58,937 bases of DNA from Clostridia bacterium (GTDB taxonomy: Bacteria; Bacillota; Clostridia; Oscillospirales; Acutalibacteraceae). Below the pieces are notes generated by a model. That model saw only the letters and a program-made list of their open reading frames with translations. It was not told where the DNA came from and searched no databases. Both the position numbers and the translations under genes were made by a program. Position 1 is the first letter of the stretch. Each line of letters opens with the position of its first letter. The DNA is taken from NCBI GenBank assembly GCA_017436285.1, contig JAFSDL010000040.1:1-58937 (forward strand), given 5' to 3'. Positions 44,821 to 51,883 of this stretch are shown piece after piece.

Positions 44821-45618
44821 ATGGCTAATTGTCCTAAATGCGGTTATAAATTAAGAATGATTGATATTAAGGCTGAATGCCCTAAATGTGGCGTTAACCT
44901 TATGTATTATAATCATCAGGAAAGGCTTGCAGAAGATGCCGATAAGGCTGAAGAAGAGCATATCAGAATGCAACCTAAGATTGACAGAATCAAGTTTGCT
45001 TTTGTAGGCACCAAGCTTTCAATTGTTCGTCTTATTTGCTTGTTCATTCCTATTGGTATGATGTTCTTGCCCTTGGCACATATAACAGTTAATATGCCTT
45101 ATAAGAGCATCGATACTAATGTTTCTGTTCTTAATGTGGTAATGGATGTTTTGATGGAAATGGATTTCGGCATATTGTTCGATATGATAGGCGGTTCCGA
45201 TTTAACAAGAGTTGCATTCATAACTTATCTTCTTTCAATTGTGTTCCTTCTTGTTGCTGCGGTGTTTGCAATTCTTAACATTCCCTTTGATTCAGTTTCC
45301 TGCTCACCAAAGGGCTTCAAGAGAAATATAACACTTTCTTCTTGCGGAATTGCTTTTACTGTTTTAAGCATCGTTTCCTTCTTAATCTTTAACGGTCAGT
45401 TAACCGATACCTTCGGTGCAATGTATTCCGGTAGCCTTGGTTTTGGTTCTTTCCTTGTTATTCTTGGTTTTGTTGCTATAATAGTTGTTAATATTCTTAT
45501 TAAAAAGCAGAATATTCCTGTTAAATATAAAGACCTTACTGAATACATTGAAAGAATAGAAAAAAGAAAAGCTGAACTTGCTGCAAAGGAAGAAAATGCC
45601 ACTCTTACCAATGCGTGA
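44821..45618 (+). CDS. Zinc-ribbon four-helix membrane protein, function unknown
   Basis: 265 residues. Begins with a treble-Cys zinc ribbon: CPKC at residues 4-7 and CPKC at about 21-24, then a charged linker. Four membrane helices follow (about 70-92, 130-155, 168-190, 200-225). It ends with a Lys/Glu-rich cytoplasmic tail (YIERIEKRKAELAAKEEN). Bacterial zinc-ribbon membrane proteins of this type are common in Clostridia but undescribed; I do not recognise a named family. Monocistronic: strong promoter in front, strong terminator behind. Cys spacing suggests metal binding (inference). Confidence 0.6.
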   Translation: MANCPKCGYKLRMIDIKAECPKCGVNLMYYNHQERLAEDADKAEEEHIRMQPKIDRIKFAFVGTKLSIVRLICLFIPIGMMFLPLAHITVNMPYKSIDTNVSVLNVVMDVLMEMDFGILFDMIGGSDLTRVAFITYLLSIVFLLVAAVFAILNIPFDSVSCSPKGFKRNITLSSCGIAFTVLSIVSFLIFNGQLTDTFGAMYSGSLGFGSFLVILGFVAIIVVNILIKKQNIPVKYKDLTEYIERIEKRKAELAAKEENATLTNA

Positions 45619-45646
45619 TATATAACTGAAAATTAACAAAAAAATC

Positions 45647-45684
45647 AAGTAGTATCAATCGAGTGAATCTGATTGATACTACTT
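45647..45684. terminator. Strong bidirectional terminator
   Basis: A perfect 14-base stem (AAGTAGTATCAATC 45647-45660 with GATTGATACTACTT 45671-45684), 10-base loop. T-rich sequence follows on the plus side (TTATTTT) and a 7-T run on the minus side (GATTTTTTT). It ends the zinc-ribbon gene on plus and the 6S RNA/DUF1292 transcript on minus. Confidence 0.9.
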
Positions 45685-45694
45685 TTATTTTAAA

Positions 45695-45878
45695 ACAAAA
45701 CCCGCAATGCCGGATGCGATAATAGTAACCTGCTCTTAGCAGGTGGGTGTCCTCTCCGTGTTTTCACGCTCCCTTCGTCCGCATAAGCGGGAGGTCTGCA
45801 ATCCGCCACAGAAGCTCGGACTCCCTTTTATTTGACATAGGGTTAGTATTAGTCGCATTTCTCGTACACCGCAGGCAT
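45695..45878 (-). ncRNA. ssrS: 6S RNA (SsrS), RNA polymerase regulator
   Basis: About 184 nt on the minus strand, between the DUF1292 gene and a strong terminator. The 5' end reads ATGCCTGCGGTGTACGAG, matching the GCGGTGT-type 5' region of 6S RNAs. Pairing supports the fold: closing stems CCTGC/GCGGG and ATGCGA/TCGCAT; a long irregular arm GTCCGAGCTTCTGTG with CACGGAGAGGAC; a distal stem CTCCC/GGGAG; and on the 3' side of the central bubble the small hairpin ACCTGCTAAGAGCAGGT inside GGACACCCACCTG, parallel to the ACACATTCACCTTG element of the E. coli RNA. A -10-like TATACT lies at 45888-45883 with no clear -35, so it may instead be processed from the DUF1292 mRNA. 6S RNA sequesters housekeeping RNA polymerase. 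Ends are approximate. Confidence 0.8.
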
Positions 45879-45904
45879 ACATAGTATATTGAACTTTATA
45901 TTAA

Positions 45905-46216
45905 TTATTCCTCGTCAAACTCAAAATAATCTGCAAGGCGCTCTTCAAAAATTTCACCGATTTCGTTGAATAAAGCTTCATCCTCAATCGGTTCAAGATA
46001 TGTTTCGCCATCCTCATCCTCAACAACAGAGAGAATGATTAATTCACCGTCACCATCAAGAATTTCCTCTGCTTCATCATAAATGGGGAGAAGAGCGATG
46101 TATCTACCGTCATCTGTTTCGATTCTGTCAAGCTCTTCAAATGTGTGTTCAACACCGTTTTCATCAACTACAGAAACAATGTTGTTGCCGAAGCTTTCTT
46201 CGTAATTATCTACCAT
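45905..46216 (-). CDS. DUF1292 acidic protein (YrzB-like)
   Basis: 103 residues, very acidic (about one residue in three is Asp or Glu), beginning MVDNYEESFGNNIVSVVDENG with the DUF1292 pattern (DENGVEHTFEELDRIE...YIALLPIYDE...LIILSVVEDEDGE). Small conserved proteins of this family accompany yrrK-yrzB-type loci in Firmicutes; function unknown. It has its own strong promoter and is followed on the same strand by the 6S RNA. Confidence 0.88.
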   Translation of the reverse strand: MVDNYEESFGNNIVSVVDENGVEHTFEELDRIETDDGRYIALLPIYDEAEEILDGDGELIILSVVEDEDGETYLEPIEDEALFNEIGEIFEERLADYFEFDEE

Positions 46217-46251
46217 AATAATTCACCAATTACCTTTCAATTTATAATATA

Positions 46252-46280
46252 ATTTTAATATTTTTTATGTTATAAGTCAA
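46252..46280 (-). promoter_or_regulatory. Promoter of DUF1292 (and possibly 6S RNA)
   Basis: Minus strand: -35 TTGACT (46280-46275), 17-base spacer, -10 TAAAAT (46257-46252), expected start near 46245, about 30 bases before the coding start. Confidence 0.75.
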
Positions 46281-46287
46281 CTGTTAA

Positions 46288-47139
46288 TTATTCACTGATT
46301 TTAACTTCCCAGGAGAATTCCTTGCTTTCTTTTGCTTCTAAAGACATTATACCGCGTTTTTGTGATAAATCAGGCTTCTTGTGGTAGTCGTCATTAACTC
46401 CCCACCAGGGCTCAATACAAACATAGGGAGCGTTTGGCTTTGCCCAAATTCCCAAAAAGGGTGAGTCAAAATCAAAGCTGATTTCTCTATTGTGATTGTT
46501 ACTTTTAATCTTAACATTTTTTGATTTGAAATCACTTAAAATAAGCGCATCCTTATCAAAAATGTTTTTAGTAAGCTCAATTTTATTGTCAACCATTTCA
46601 ACAGGGAACTTTTCATCAATCAAAATTGATTCAGTATCAATTCGCTCTGTAAAAAGCTTTGAATCATCAGAAAATTCAATATAATCGCCGATTTCACAGT
46701 TGAAGCCGGGGTGAGCGCCAAAGGAATAATACATTGTATTTTCGCTATTGTTGGTAACTATATGTGAAACCTTTAAGCCATTATCTGTTAATTTAAAGGT
46801 TACCTTAAGCTCGAACTGATAGGGGTAAGCCTTAAGAGATTCAGCATCATCAGTCTGAACAAAGGTTAAAGAATCCTCTGTGCTTTCTATTAATTTAAAC
46901 GGTTTCTTTCTGACAATACCGTGCTTTTCCATTGAATATTCAACACCATTAAGTGTGTATTTATCATCAAGCAATCTGCCGATTATGGGAAAAAGAATAG
47001 GGGATTGACCATACCAGATAGAAGTATCACCACACCAGATATATTCAATGCCTGTCTTTTTAGATTTAAGAGAATTTAATTCCGCACCCATTTCCTTGAC
47101 TGCTAATGTGAAATTCTTATTTTCAGCAGTATATAACAT
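46288..47139 (-). CDS. Aldose 1-epimerase family protein (LacX-like)
   Basis: 283 residues from ATG 47139; GTG 47148 is in frame but overlaps the AAGGGTGA ribosome site. Galactose-mutarotase-like beta-sandwich. The LacX subgroup is suggested by AELNSLKSKKTGIEYIWCGD near the start, the LFPIIGRL stretch, and the His motifs MEKHGIVRKKPF and SFGAHPGFNCEI (about residues 143-154). A Glu near the C-terminus (CIEPWWGVNDDYHKK) is the likely base. It probably interconverts sugar anomers; the substrate is unknown. Confidence 0.85.
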   Translation of the reverse strand: MLYTAENKNFTLAVKEMGAELNSLKSKKTGIEYIWCGDTSIWYGQSPILFPIIGRLLDDKYTLNGVEYSMEKHGIVRKKPFKLIESTEDSLTFVQTDDAESLKAYPYQFELKVTFKLTDNGLKVSHIVTNNSENTMYYSFGAHPGFNCEIGDYIEFSDDSKLFTERIDTESILIDEKFPVEMVDNKIELTKNIFDKDALILSDFKSKNVKIKSNNHNREISFDFDSPFLGIWAKPNAPYVCIEPWWGVNDDYHKKPDLSQKRGIMSLEAKESKEFSWEVKISE

Positions 47140-47158
47140 TAATATCACCCTTCATAAT

Positions 47159-47190
47159 AAAGGCATCACACTAAAAGTGTAATGCCTTTT
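47159..47190 (-). terminator. Terminator-like hairpin after the uracil permease gene
   Basis: AAAGGCATCACAC pairs with GTGTAATGCCTTT around TAAAA, with one mismatch in the stem, in the 97-base gap between the permease stop and the LacX-like gene. The minus-strand tail TTTATTATG is only moderately T-rich. Confidence 0.55.
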
Positions 47191-47245
47191 TAGTTTATTT
47201 AATTATATAATAAGAGAAAAAAACTGTCAATCTGGTTGTTTTAGT

Positions 47246-48613
47246 TTATTTTGCTTTTTTACGAGTAAGAGCTATATTAACAACAATACCGAGAATAAGA
47301 GCACAAGCAATAGCAGTGAGAGTAACTTTACCTATTGTAAGAGCCATTCCGCCTATACCGGTTATAAGAATAACAGATGTTGTGAAAAGATTAGCATTAT
47401 CTTCTAAGTCTACCTTTTGAATCATTTTAAGACCGCTGACAGCGATAAAACCATAGAGTGTAATGCAAACACCACCCATTACGCAACCCGGAATTGAATC
47501 GAGGAAAGCAACAAAGGGTGAAATAAAGGATATAAAAATAGCCATAACTGCTGTGCAAGTAATTGTTGCAACAGAAGCATTTTTTGTGATAGCCACGCAA
47601 CCAACAGATTCACCATAAGTTGTATTGGGGCAACCACCAAAGAACGCGCCCACCATGGAGCCGACACCGTCACCAAGGAGTGTTCTTGAAAGACCGGGCT
47701 CTTCAAGAAGATCTTTTTCAATAATTGAGGAAAGATTTTTATGGTCTGCAATATGCTCTGCAAAAACAACAAATGCTACAGGAACATAAGCAACTGCAAC
47801 AGTTGTAATGTATGATGCATCAATTTCTTTAATTGCAGGAATAGCATTTAAGAAGGTAAATTGAGGAACCTGAAGGAAGGTTTTGAGTGTTACGCCATCA
47901 GCAACAAGTGCCTGGAAGGGTGCAAGATCAAGGGCGATAAGTGCATCATCACCGGTCGCAAGACCGATTATTGTGAAAATACCTGCTACTGCATAACCTG
48001 CCAATATACCAATAATAAAAGGTATAAGTTTAGCCATTTTTTTACCGTATGTTGAGCAGATAACTACAACGAATAAAGTTACCAAAGCGCAGATTAATGA
48101 AATCCAGATATTGGTTGTCATAATAAAAGCACCGTTAGCATCCTGAGGACCATAGCTGAAAACGTCCTTAATCGCAGCGCCTGCAAGAGAAAGACCGATA
48201 AGAGCAACTGTAGGACCTATAACAACAGGTGGCATTAATTTATTGATCCATTTAACACCTGCAAATTTAATAATAATTGCAAGAAATACATAAACGAGAC
48301 CTGCAAAAATTGCACCAAGAATAATACCAAGGAATCCGGCAGCCGCACTTACAGCACCCGCGAAAGCGGCAAGCATTGAACTGATAAATGCGAAGGATGA
48401 ACCAAGGAAAACAGGGCTTTTAAATTTTGTGAAAAGCTGATAAACAATTGTGCCCACGCCTGCACCGAAAAGTGCTGCTGAAGCGGTCATACCGTTACCA
48501 ACAATTGCAGGAACAGCAATTGTTGCAGCCATAATTGCAAGCAACTGCTGAATAGCAAAAATGATAAGTTGTCCGAATTTTGGTTTGTCGTCAACGTTGT
48601 AAATAAGTTTCAT
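47246..48613 (-). CDS. uraA: Uracil/xanthine permease family transporter, probably uracil
   Basis: 455 residues from ATG 48613 (GTGGGGGT upstream; the GTG at 48625 lies in that site). Nucleobase-cation symporter-2 family with 12 to 14 membrane helices: FAIQQLLAIMAATIAVPAIV near the start, PPVVIGPTVALIGLSLAG, VVFAEHIADHK (the substrate-binding Glu of TM8), and FGGCPNTTYGESVGC (TM10). Uracil specificity is inferred mainly from its place behind pyrR under a PyrR attenuator. The gap to pyrR is 51 bases. Confidence 0.92.
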   Translation of the reverse strand: MKLIYNVDDKPKFGQLIIFAIQQLLAIMAATIAVPAIVGNGMTASAALFGAGVGTIVYQLFTKFKSPVFLGSSFAFISSMLAAFAGAVSAAAGFLGIILGAIFAGLVYVFLAIIIKFAGVKWINKLMPPVVIGPTVALIGLSLAGAAIKDVFSYGPQDANGAFIMTTNIWISLICALVTLFVVVICSTYGKKMAKLIPFIIGILAGYAVAGIFTIIGLATGDDALIALDLAPFQALVADGVTLKTFLQVPQFTFLNAIPAIKEIDASYITTVAVAYVPVAFVVFAEHIADHKNLSSIIEKDLLEEPGLSRTLLGDGVGSMVGAFFGGCPNTTYGESVGCVAITKNASVATITCTAVMAIFISFISPFVAFLDSIPGCVMGGVCITLYGFIAVSGLKMIQKVDLEDNANLFTTSVILITGIGGMALTIGKVTLTAIACALILGIVVNIALTRKKAK

Positions 48614-48664
48614 ATTTACCCCCACTTTAAAATTAATTATTACAGCCTTTCGGCAAATAACCGG

Positions 48665-49201
48665 TTATATCTGATAAAGCTTTACTGAGGTGCTGTTATC
48701 ATATTCAGGTAGCTGCACCTTAATGTGCTCAGAGGTGGATGTGGGCACATTTTTACCCACATAATCTGCTCTGAAGGGAAGCTCTCTGTGACCTCTGTCA
48801 ACAAGGATTGCCAATTGAATGCTTGATGGTCTGCCCATACTGAATATAGCCTCAATAGCGGCTCGCACAGTCCGTCCGGTAAAAAGAACATCATCAACAA
48901 GGATAATATCTTTTCCGGTAACATCAAAAGGCGTATCAAGGGGAGAGGCTTTCGGTAATTCTTCAACCTCAGATAAATCATCACGATAATGCTTTATATC
49001 AAGCTCACCTGCAAAAATGTTTTTCCCTTCAAACCTTTCAATGTTTTCGGAAATCATTTTAGCTAAAGTAATACCGCGAGTTTTTATGCCAACAATGGCA
49101 ATATTGTCTGTGCCTTTATTTTTTTCTATTATTTCGTGTGCAATGCGTATTAATGAGCGCTTAACTGCCGCTTCATCCATTATTTCAGCCTTGAATTCCA
49201 T
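48665..49201 (-). CDS. pyrR: Bifunctional pyr operon attenuator / uracil phosphoribosyltransferase PyrR
   Basis: 178 residues from ATG 49201, a normal PyrR length; a longer frame upstream overlaps the attenuator and is rejected. The PRPP motif [14 protein letters not shown] (about residues 97-110), [21 protein letters not shown] and [10 protein letters not shown] are typical. PyrR binds the pyr leader RNA in response to UMP/UTP and causes termination, with minor UPRTase activity. It leads a two-gene pyrR-uraA operon with the matching leader immediately upstream. Confidence 0.96.
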   Translation of the reverse strand: MEFKAEIMDEAAVKRSLIRIAHEIIEKNKGTDNIAIVGIKTRGITLAKMISENIERFEGKNIFAGELDIKHYRDDLSEVEELPKASPLDTPFDVTGKDIILVDDVLFTGRTVRAAIEAIFSMGRPSSIQLAILVDRGHRELPFRADYVGKNVPTSTSEHIKVQLPEYDNSTSVKLYQI

Positions 49202-49210
49202 TATTACCTC

Positions 49211-49246
49211 AAAAAATATACCTTGCCGCAAGGTGCGACAAGGTAT
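49211..49246 (-). terminator. PyrR-controlled attenuator terminator
   Basis: On the minus strand: a 13-pair stem (49246-49234 with 49230-49218, loop CCT) followed by six T residues (49216-49211), ten bases before pyrR. The ACCTT at its 5' arm can instead pair with AAGGT at 49266-49262, forming an antiterminator. Confidence 0.88.
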
Positions 49247-49260
49247 TATGCATTCTGAAA

Positions 49261-49283
49261 ACCTTACAGACCTCACGGGATCA
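49261..49283 (-). promoter_or_regulatory. PyrR-binding RNA hairpin (anti-antiterminator)
   Basis: Minus strand reads GATCCCGTGAGGTCTGTAAGGT, matching the known PyrR binding-loop consensus AR-TCC-N-GNGAGG-YT. Binding of PyrR-UMP stabilises this hairpin and keeps the overlapping AAGGT from forming the antiterminator, so uracil excess stops transcription. Confidence 0.85.
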
Positions 49284-49305
49284 ACTTAAAAGCTTAACTA
49301 AGTTA

Positions 49306-49334
49306 ATTTTAATACTAAACAGGTCTTTTGTAAA
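49306..49334 (-). promoter_or_regulatory. Promoter of pyrR-uraA
   Basis: Minus strand: -35 TTTACA (49334-49329), 17-base spacer, -10 TAAAAT (49311-49306), start near 49299, giving a leader of about 100 bases that contains the whole attenuator. Confidence 0.75.
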
Positions 49335-49373
49335 GTGTTTAAATGTGAAAAATGTCGAATAAAAATTTGGTAA

Positions 49374-50045
49374 TTATAACATATACACTCCCGATTCCAA
49401 TTCAACGATTTCTCTGTCGTTGGTTTTTATATATCTGTATACGGGTTCATCAAAGGCCTTGTAATCTTCAACTGTAAAATCCTTTAAATTAACTGTTCTG
49501 ATTTTGCAGGATTGGTAATTGCAGATATACAGCTTGTTATCGTATACGCTTAAAGAAACAGGATTTAAAAATGCGGTTGAAGAATCACCACCGATTCTTA
49601 AAACAATTTTCTCTGTAGTAGGGGAGTATCTGATTATACAGTTGTTTTCGGGAACAACACACCAGATATACTTGCCCTCAGGAGCCACACCGCTTATGGG
49701 ACAGCTTTTGTATTGCAAATCACCGGTCCAATAAAGCTCACCTTTATCGTTAAAAAGCCCGATTTCACCGCTTGTGTAAGCAACAGCAACGTGCTTGTTA
49801 GGTAAAACAGCCGCATCGCAGTAAATAAAATCGCTTAACTGCTCTGCAATTTTTTCGTATTTTTCACCGAACTTGTTAAGAAGGTAAGCACCGCGTGTGC
49901 TTGCAGTAGGTCTTTCTAACTTAACATCATAGGTAAAGAATGATATCTTTGTTTTACCACTGCTTAAAGTATCTTTTCTTGCTACGATAATGCCCTTTGA
50001 AAAAGGGATGATATCTGCAATATCTATGTCCATTATCTTTTTCAT
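49374..50045 (-). CDS. Hypothetical beta-propeller-like protein at the end of the rex operon
   Basis: 223 residues from ATG 50045 (GCGAGGAATAATA upstream, inside the end of rex). Composition is beta-rich with repeated short segments: AVAYTSGEIGLFNDKGELYW, YIWCVVPENNCIIRYSPTTE, LYICNYQSCKIRTVN. These look like four or five propeller blades of a WD/NHL-like fold, but the blade repeats are weak. No signal peptide or membrane segment. I recognise no named family. It follows rex by overlapping ribosome site, so it shares the Rex-controlled transcript; a redox-linked role is only inference. Confidence 0.5.
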   Translation of the reverse strand: MKKIMDIDIADIIPFSKGIIVARKDTLSSGKTKISFFTYDVKLERPTASTRGAYLLNKFGEKYEKIAEQLSDFIYCDAAVLPNKHVAVAYTSGEIGLFNDKGELYWTGDLQYKSCPISGVAPEGKYIWCVVPENNCIIRYSPTTEKIVLRIGGDSSTAFLNPVSLSVYDNKLYICNYQSCKIRTVNLKDFTVEDYKAFDEPVYRYIKTNDREIVELESGVYML

Positions 50046-50047
50046 TA

Positions 50048-50701
50048 TTATTCCTCGCAAGAATTATTAATTTCTTTAACCTGATAGCACAATGTCATCA
50101 AGGAGTCGCTTAAATGAACATTTTCAACGGCAACATTCTGATATCTGTGAACAAGGTCGTATTGGGTAAAGTTCCAAAAGCCCTTGATACCTAATGAAAC
50201 AAGCTTGTCTGCATTTTCTGCGGCATATTCTGCAGGAATACAAAGAATAGCAACAACAGGCTTTTCCTTTAAGCAGAATTCCTCTAAATCGTAGGAACTC
50301 ATAACTGTTTTTCCACCGACTTTTGTTCCGATAACAGCAGGATTATTGTCAAATATGCCTATTAAATCAAAACCGCGATTGTCAAAATGGATATGTGTTG
50401 CAATAGCGTGACCCAAATTACCTGCACCAATCATAATAGCCTTAGTTTTATTGTTCAAGCCTAAAATTGCACCTATTTCATTGTATAACTGTTCGATGTT
50501 ATAGCCATAGCCCTGTTGACCAAAGCCACCAAAGCAGTTAAGGTCCTGCCTGATCTGAGAAGCAGTAAGACCCATTCTTGTTGAAAGCTCTTTAGAGGAA
50601 ATTCTCACAATACCTAAATTTTTTAATTCTTCAAGGTATCTGTGATAACGAGGAAGACGTTTTATTACAGGTATGGAAACCTGATGTATATTATCTTTCA
50701 T
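50048..50701 (-). CDS. rex: Redox-sensing transcriptional repressor Rex
   Basis: 217 residues, typical length. The N-terminal winged helix (IPVIKRLPRYHRYLEELKNLGIVRISSKELSTRMGL region, with LTASQIRQDLNCFG as recognition helix) precedes a Rossmann NAD(H)-binding domain with GAGNLGHAIATH (about residues 93-104) and a C-terminal helix for domain swapping. Rex represses genes when NADH/NAD is low and leaves DNA when NADH rises. Here it sits third in acn-icd-rex, whose promoter carries a near-consensus Rex operator, so it very likely autoregulates. Confidence 0.96.
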   Translation of the reverse strand: MKDNIHQVSIPVIKRLPRYHRYLEELKNLGIVRISSKELSTRMGLTASQIRQDLNCFGGFGQQGYGYNIEQLYNEIGAILGLNNKTKAIMIGAGNLGHAIATHIHFDNRGFDLIGIFDNNPAVIGTKVGGKTVMSSYDLEEFCLKEKPVVAILCIPAEYAAENADKLVSLGIKGFWNFTQYDLVHRYQNVAVENVHLSDSLMTLCYQVKEINNSCEE

Positions 50702-50719
50702 ATCAATTTTCCTTTAAAA

Positions 50720-51883
50720 TTAAAGTGTTTTTAATGTTTCCATAACATAGTTACCGAATTCTTCACAGGTGCATCCTGTATCGCGACCGGTAATTGTCAT
50801 TTTCTTTTCGGTAATCATACAGATATCAAGTGCTTTTTCAAGCTTGTCTGCTTCTTCCTGATAACCGATGTGAGAAAGAAGAAGAACAGATGCACGAAGC
50901 ATTGAGCAAGGGTCTGCATACTGACCGCGACCCTCTTTTACCATACGGGGAGCTGAACCGTGAATTGCTTCAAACATAGCATATTGCTTACCAATGTTTG
51001 CGCTGCCTGCAGTACCAACGCCACCCTGGAATTCAGCAGCCTCATCAGTGATAATATCACCATAAAGGTTGGGAAGAACAAATACCTTGAAATCAGTTCT
51101 GCGCTTTTTATCAACAAGCTTTGCAGTTGTGATATCAACATACCATTCATCAGTAATGATATCAGGGTAATCCTTTGCAACCTCTTTACAAAGATTAAGG
51201 AATTTACCGTCAGTTGTTTTGATAATGTTTGCTTTGGTTATGATTGAAACTCTTTCTTTTTTGTTGTTTCTTGCATACTCGTAAGCAAGCTTAGCAATTC
51301 TTTCTGTGCCTTCGGTAGTTGTAACAACAAAGTCAAATGCTAATTCACCGTCAACATCAACACCCTTTGAGCCTACAGCATAAGCACCCTCGGTATTTTC
51401 ACGGAAGAAGGTCCAGTCAATGTTCTCCTCGGGGATTTTAACGGGGCGCACATTTGCAAAAAGGTCAAGAGCCTTTCTCATTGCAACGTTTGCACTTTCA
51501 ATGTTGGGGTAACCGTCACCCTGTTGGGGAGTGGTTGTGGGTCCTTTAAGAATAACATCACAAGCCTTAAGCTCTTCCATAACATCATCGGGAATTGCCT
51601 TCATAACCCTTGCACGATTTTCAATTGTAAGACCATCGATGTATTTGAATTCAATCTTACCGCTTTCAACATCATCTTTAAGAATGAATTTAAGAACCTC
51701 TGCGGATTCCTTTGTGATAATCGGACCAATACCGTCACCACCGCAAACACCGATAACAATTTTATCAAGAGCCTTGAAATCCTTAAAATCCTTTGTTGCC
51801 TTGATTTTCTGATTTCTTGCATCCTGTTCTATAAGAAGCTCCTTGAATTTAGCAAGAGCCTTTTCAATCTGTACTTCGTTCAT
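50720..51883 (-). CDS. icd: Isocitrate dehydrogenase (NAD-type, isopropylmalate-like family)
   Basis: 387 residues. Beta-decarboxylating dehydrogenase: IGVCGGDGIGPII near residue 45, SANVAMRKALDLFANVRPVK (about 127-146) with the Ser and Arg pattern of isocitrate enzymes, FFRENTEGAYAVG, NLYGDIITDEAAEFQGGVGTAGSANIG and EAIHGSAPRM. The substrate is judged isocitrate rather than isopropylmalate from the SxNVxxR pattern and the preceding aconitase gene. The start overlaps the aconitase stop by one base. Cofactor choice (NAD or NADP) is not proven from sequence. Confidence 0.9.
   Translation of the reverse strand: MNEVQIEKALAKFKELLIEQDARNQKIKATKDFKDFKALDKIVIGVCGGDGIGPIITKESAEVLKFILKDDVESGKIEFKYIDGLTIENRARVMKAIPDDVMEELKACDVILKGPTTTPQQGDGYPNIESANVAMRKALDLFANVRPVKIPEENIDWTFFRENTEGAYAVGSKGVDVDGELAFDFVVTTTEGTERIAKLAYEYARNNKKERVSIITKANIIKTTDGKFLNLCKEVAKDYPDIITDEWYVDITTAKLVDKKRRTDFKVFVLPNLYGDIITDEAAEFQGGVGTAGSANIGKQYAMFEAIHGSAPRMVKEGRGQYADPCSMLRASVLLLSHIGYQEEADKLEKALDICMITEKKMTITGRDTGCTCEEFGNYVMETLKTL

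Noticed and set aside
45720..45900. Protein-coding gene within the gap between the zinc-ribbon and DUF1292 genes
   Set aside because: No frame with a start and ribosome site; the sequence is explained by paired RNA segments of 6S type.
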